From contig DMUF01000113.1 of assembly GCA_003476445.1 (NCBI GenBank), positions 1 to 8,173 on the forward strand: a stretch of 8,173 nucleotides of DNA, read 5' to 3'. A program made the position numbers and the translations under genes. Positions 6,473 to 8,173 of this stretch are shown here, one piece after another. The notes below the pieces were generated by a model. That model made no database searches, was not told the origin of the DNA, and was given only the letters and a program-made list of their open reading frames with translations. How positions within the stretch are numbered: position 1 is the stretch's first letter; every line of letters begins with the position of its first letter. Source of the stretch: Gammaproteobacteria bacterium (GTDB taxonomy: Bacteria > Pseudomonadota > Gammaproteobacteria > Pseudomonadales > Azotimanducaceae).

Positions 6473-6515
6473 GGCGGCGGGTTATGCTCTCCGCGCGGGG
6501 GGAGAGCCGCCCGCC
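6473..6515 (+). promoter_or_regulatory. Strong hairpin in the leader of the split-barrel gene
   Basis: CTCTCC (6487-6492) pairs with GGAGAG (6501-6506) around a GC-rich loop, and GGCGG (6473-6477) can pair with CCGCC (6511-6515) outside it. No T-run follows. It ends 23 nt before the ATG at 6539. TATGCT (6483-6488) in the same stretch resembles a -10 box, but only a poor -35 (TTCGCG, 6461-6466, 16-bp spacer) precedes it. It could be a terminator of the usp gene, a leader structure or a promoter. Confidence 0.3.
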
Positions 6516-6538
6516 ATCACTGATTTGGGGGAGATTCC

Positions 6539-7117
6539 ATGTCCAGAGCAACCGACCACGAAGTCGTCTCGATCTATCCATTATCCGAGGCGCAGATCAA
6601 CGAACTCATGACCAAGGCGCCCGAGTGCGTGCTGATCTGGGATACCCAGGATCACTGGCCTGTTGGCGTGGTGCACTCGTTTCTCTGGCACGACGGCAAG
6701 GTGTGGCTCACGTTTGCCAGCCATCGGCATCGCGCGGCTGCCATTCGCCGCAACCCACGCGTCTGCGTGACGGTTACCGGGCGCACGCTTGCACCTGAGG
6801 ACACGCCGAAGGGCCAGGCAACCATGAAGGGCATTGCCAGATTCCACGACGACCAGCCCACGAAGGAATGGTTCTACCGCGCGCTCTCGAAAAAGGGCAA
6901 TCCGACCGACCCGGTCGCGGAGCAGGATTTCTACGAACTCCTCGACTCGCCGCTGCGGACCGTGCTCGAGATCACGCCGGAGAAGTGGATTACCTTCGAC
7001 GCGGGCAAGTCTGCGCGGCACCGCGCTGGCACGCTGCCCGAGAGCGAGCTGGGTCCGCGCCTGGGCGTGGATACCGACCGTCTGGCGGCCGAGCGCAAGC
7101 GCCGCGGGCTCGACTGA
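6539..7117 (+). CDS. Pyridoxamine 5'-phosphate oxidase-like, FMN-type split-barrel protein, 192 aa
   Basis: Member of the split beta-barrel flavin- or F420-binding superfamily, expected to be a dimeric cytoplasmic protein. The region PVGVVHSFLWHDGKVWLTFA (41-60), SHRHRAAAIRRNPRVCVTVTG (61-81) and the later strand ATMKGIARFHDD (94-105) give the usual order of barrel strands and the R-x-x-A-x-R-R-N-P phosphate-contact helix. A TVLEITPEKWITFD strand block (141-154) and a basic tail (181-191) follow. True pyridoxine oxidation cannot be claimed, because PdxH-specific C-terminal residues are not evident. Other members reduce small substrates or bind heme or flavin. The ATG at 6539 is preceded by GGGGGAG at 5-nt spacing. 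It follows the usp gene by 88 bp in the same direction and may be in the same transcription unit. A hairpin lies 13 nt after its stop. Confidence 0.85.
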   Translation: MSRATDHEVVSIYPLSEAQINELMTKAPECVLIWDTQDHWPVGVVHSFLWHDGKVWLTFASHRHRAAAIRRNPRVCVTVTGRTLAPEDTPKGQATMKGIARFHDDQPTKEWFYRALSKKGNPTDPVAEQDFYELLDSPLRTVLEITPEKWITFDAGKSARHRAGTLPESELGPRLGVDTDRLAAERKRRGLD

Positions 7118-7130
7118 GCACCGTTTCAGG

Positions 7131-7155
7131 CTGGGTCGGCAAGCGCCCGACCCAG
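7131..7155 (+). terminator. 9-bp perfect stem-loop after the split-barrel gene
   Basis: CTGGGTCGG (7131-7139) and CCGACCCAG (7147-7155) form a perfect 9-bp stem with a 7-nt loop, 13 nt after the stop codon. The following bases (ATCCTGCATTCCT) are only mildly T-rich. It is a likely terminator for the plus-strand genes and, by symmetry, could also act on the convergent SDR. Confidence 0.55.
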
Positions 7156-7191
7156 ATCCTGCATTCCTGCCGGCTGCGGCGTCGTGATTGG

Positions 7192-7211
7192 TTCCCGCGT
7201 TAACGCGGGAA
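7192..7211. repeat. 20-bp perfect palindrome of REP/dRS3 type
   Basis: TTCCCGCGTTAACGCGGGAA is a perfect palindrome centred on TTAA, with TCCTGGGCGA following. The layout resembles the widespread proteobacterial mobile repeat of the form ATTCCCGCG...CGCGGGAATCC (compare dRS3 of Neisseria, ATTCCC-N8-GGGAAT). It lies between convergent genes, the usual location of such repeats, and may also act as a bidirectional terminator or mRNA-end stabiliser. Confidence 0.65.
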
Positions 7212-7224
7212 TCCTGGGCGATGG

Positions 7225-7258
7225 CATCCGCGTTGACAGAACCGCCAACGTGCGGATG
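7225..7258. repeat. Imperfect inverted repeat in the convergent gap
   Basis: CATCCGCGTTG (7225-7235) pairs with CAACGTGCGGATG (7246-7258), an 11-bp stem with a 2-nt bulge and a 10-nt loop. It is the third inverted repeat in 130 bp and lies 28 bp from the SDR stop codon, so it may serve as the SDR transcript's 3' hairpin. Confidence 0.45.
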
Positions 7259-7286
7259 AAGATCTACTTCTCTCCAATCCTACCGC

Positions 7287-8159
7287 TCAGACATCGATAC
7301 CCTTCGATCGGCGCGCCAGCACCGTCTGCGTGTCGAGCACAAACGCGTCACCCCGCGCCACGACAGCGGCCGCGTGCCCCGTCACTACGTCGTCCCATCC
7401 CGCATGCGGGAGCACATAGAAGCGATCATTCTCGATTGCCTGAAAGACGATCTCGGCAATTGCATCCGGCGACTTGCCATCGGACAACGCGGTGCCAATG
7501 GGTAAACCGGTGCCATCCGGATTTCTGACACTCGCGAGAGCCCCTGGACGGTTGCGTTCGGCTTCAGCAATGCGGGTATTGACCCACCCAGGACAGAGCA
7601 CCGACGCACCAATGCGCGACTGGCGCGCCCGAAGCCCATGGGAAAGCGCCTCCGACATCAGGATCACACCGAATTTGCTGACTCCATAGGGGCCGCCACC
7701 CGGTATGAAAGCCGCGATCGAAGCGGTATTGACGATATGTCCTGGCTCGCCATGGGCGATCATGTGCGGGACAAACGTCTGCAGTCCGTAGCGTACGCCG
7801 TGCAAATTGACGCCAAGCACCCAGTCCCAGTCGACATCGGGAATCTCCCACACCGGGGCGGGCGCTCCTCCATTCACAACGCCAGCGTTATTGAAGAGCA
7901 GGTGAATGTTGCCAAACCGGGCGGTTGCTTCCTGATACAGCGACTCGATGGCGCTCTTGCGCATCGTATCCGTGATGACCCCCACCACCGGGACCTGGCG
8001 CTCTTCGAACCAGCTCGTCGCGCTCTGCAGCGCTGACGCTTCGATATCCGCGAGCACCAGATTCATGCCAAGCGACGCGCAACGTCTCGCGTAAGCAAGA
8101 CCGATACCACTTGCGCCACCCGTGATAACAGCGGTGCGTCCGTTGAATTCTCTGAGCAC
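7287..8159 (-). CDS. Short-chain dehydrogenase/reductase (classical SDR), 290 aa
   Basis: Cytoplasmic NAD(P)-dependent oxidoreductase acting on an alcohol or ketone; substrate unknown. The Rossmann nucleotide motif TGGASGIG is at 13-20. Asp38 at the end of the second strand (LVLAD) favours NAD(H) over NADP(H). Asp64, NNAG (90-93) and the catalytic set Asn118, Ser147, Tyr158 and Lys162 (YGVSK) are all present. CPGWVNT (189-195) is the usual PG motif after the active site, and a longer C-terminal segment covers the substrate site. GTG at 8159 is chosen because GGGAGGG (8163-8169) lies 3 nt upstream and homology starts at once (LREFNGRTAVITGG). A TTG at 8171 also opens the frame but would sit inside that ribosome-binding site. 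The gene is complete if 8159 is right. Its promoter is outside the window. It is convergent with the split-barrel gene. Confidence 0.93.
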   Translation of the reverse strand: MLREFNGRTAVITGGASGIGLAYARRCASLGMNLVLADIEASALQSATSWFEERQVPVVGVITDTMRKSAIESLYQEATARFGNIHLLFNNAGVVNGGAPAPVWEIPDVDWDWVLGVNLHGVRYGLQTFVPHMIAHGEPGHIVNTASIAAFIPGGGPYGVSKFGVILMSEALSHGLRARQSRIGASVLCPGWVNTRIAEAERNRPGALASVRNPDGTGLPIGTALSDGKSPDAIAEIVFQAIENDRFYVLPHAGWDDVVTGHAAAVVARGDAFVLDTQTVLARRSKGIDV

Positions 8160-8173
8160 ATTCCCTCCCAAGA

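Overview
The window is GC-rich, densely packed DNA from what is probably a proteobacterium. The evidence for this is a periplasmic multi-heme c-type cytochrome, an UspE-like tandem universal stress protein, and a REP/dRS3-type palindrome. No ribosomal or other marker gene allows a firmer placement. I recognise seven protein genes and no tRNA, rRNA, CRISPR array or transposase. Positions 1-133 hold no gene I can support.

Layout: (1) A family-4-like glycosyltransferase (134-1132, minus) is divergent from a PfkB/ribokinase-family sugar or nucleoside kinase (1273-2211, plus). (2) A 186-bp convergent gap carries three 16-bp tandem repeats. (3) A single-domain UspA protein (2398-2853, minus) is divergent from a large gene (3018-5459, plus) for an exported cytochrome with the order heme c, heme c, cytochrome-d1 propeller, heme c. 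(4) The same plus-strand run continues with a tandem-domain UspE-like protein (5548-6450) and an FMN-type split-barrel protein of the pyridoxamine-phosphate-oxidase superfamily (6539-7117). (5) A 169-bp convergent gap with three inverted repeats separates that run from a classical short-chain dehydrogenase (7287-8159, minus).

The most interesting object is the 813-residue cytochrome. Its middle two thirds align by eye with cytochrome cd1 nitrite reductase (NirS), starting at the NirS heme-c domain and ending at the last propeller strand. One extra c-type heme domain is added in front and another behind. The proximal heme-d1 histidine is kept (His342). The two distal active-site histidines of NirS appear to be Leu486 and Gly527. 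It is therefore probably not an ordinary nitrite reductase, and may be a d1-type electron-transfer, sensing or alternative-substrate protein. No heme-d1 biosynthesis gene is visible in the window.

How the genes might work together is inference. Two universal stress proteins flank the cytochrome and an FMN-type protein follows it, which suggests a respiratory or redox-stress module, perhaps induced under oxygen limitation. The glycosyltransferase, kinase and SDR show no evident link to it.
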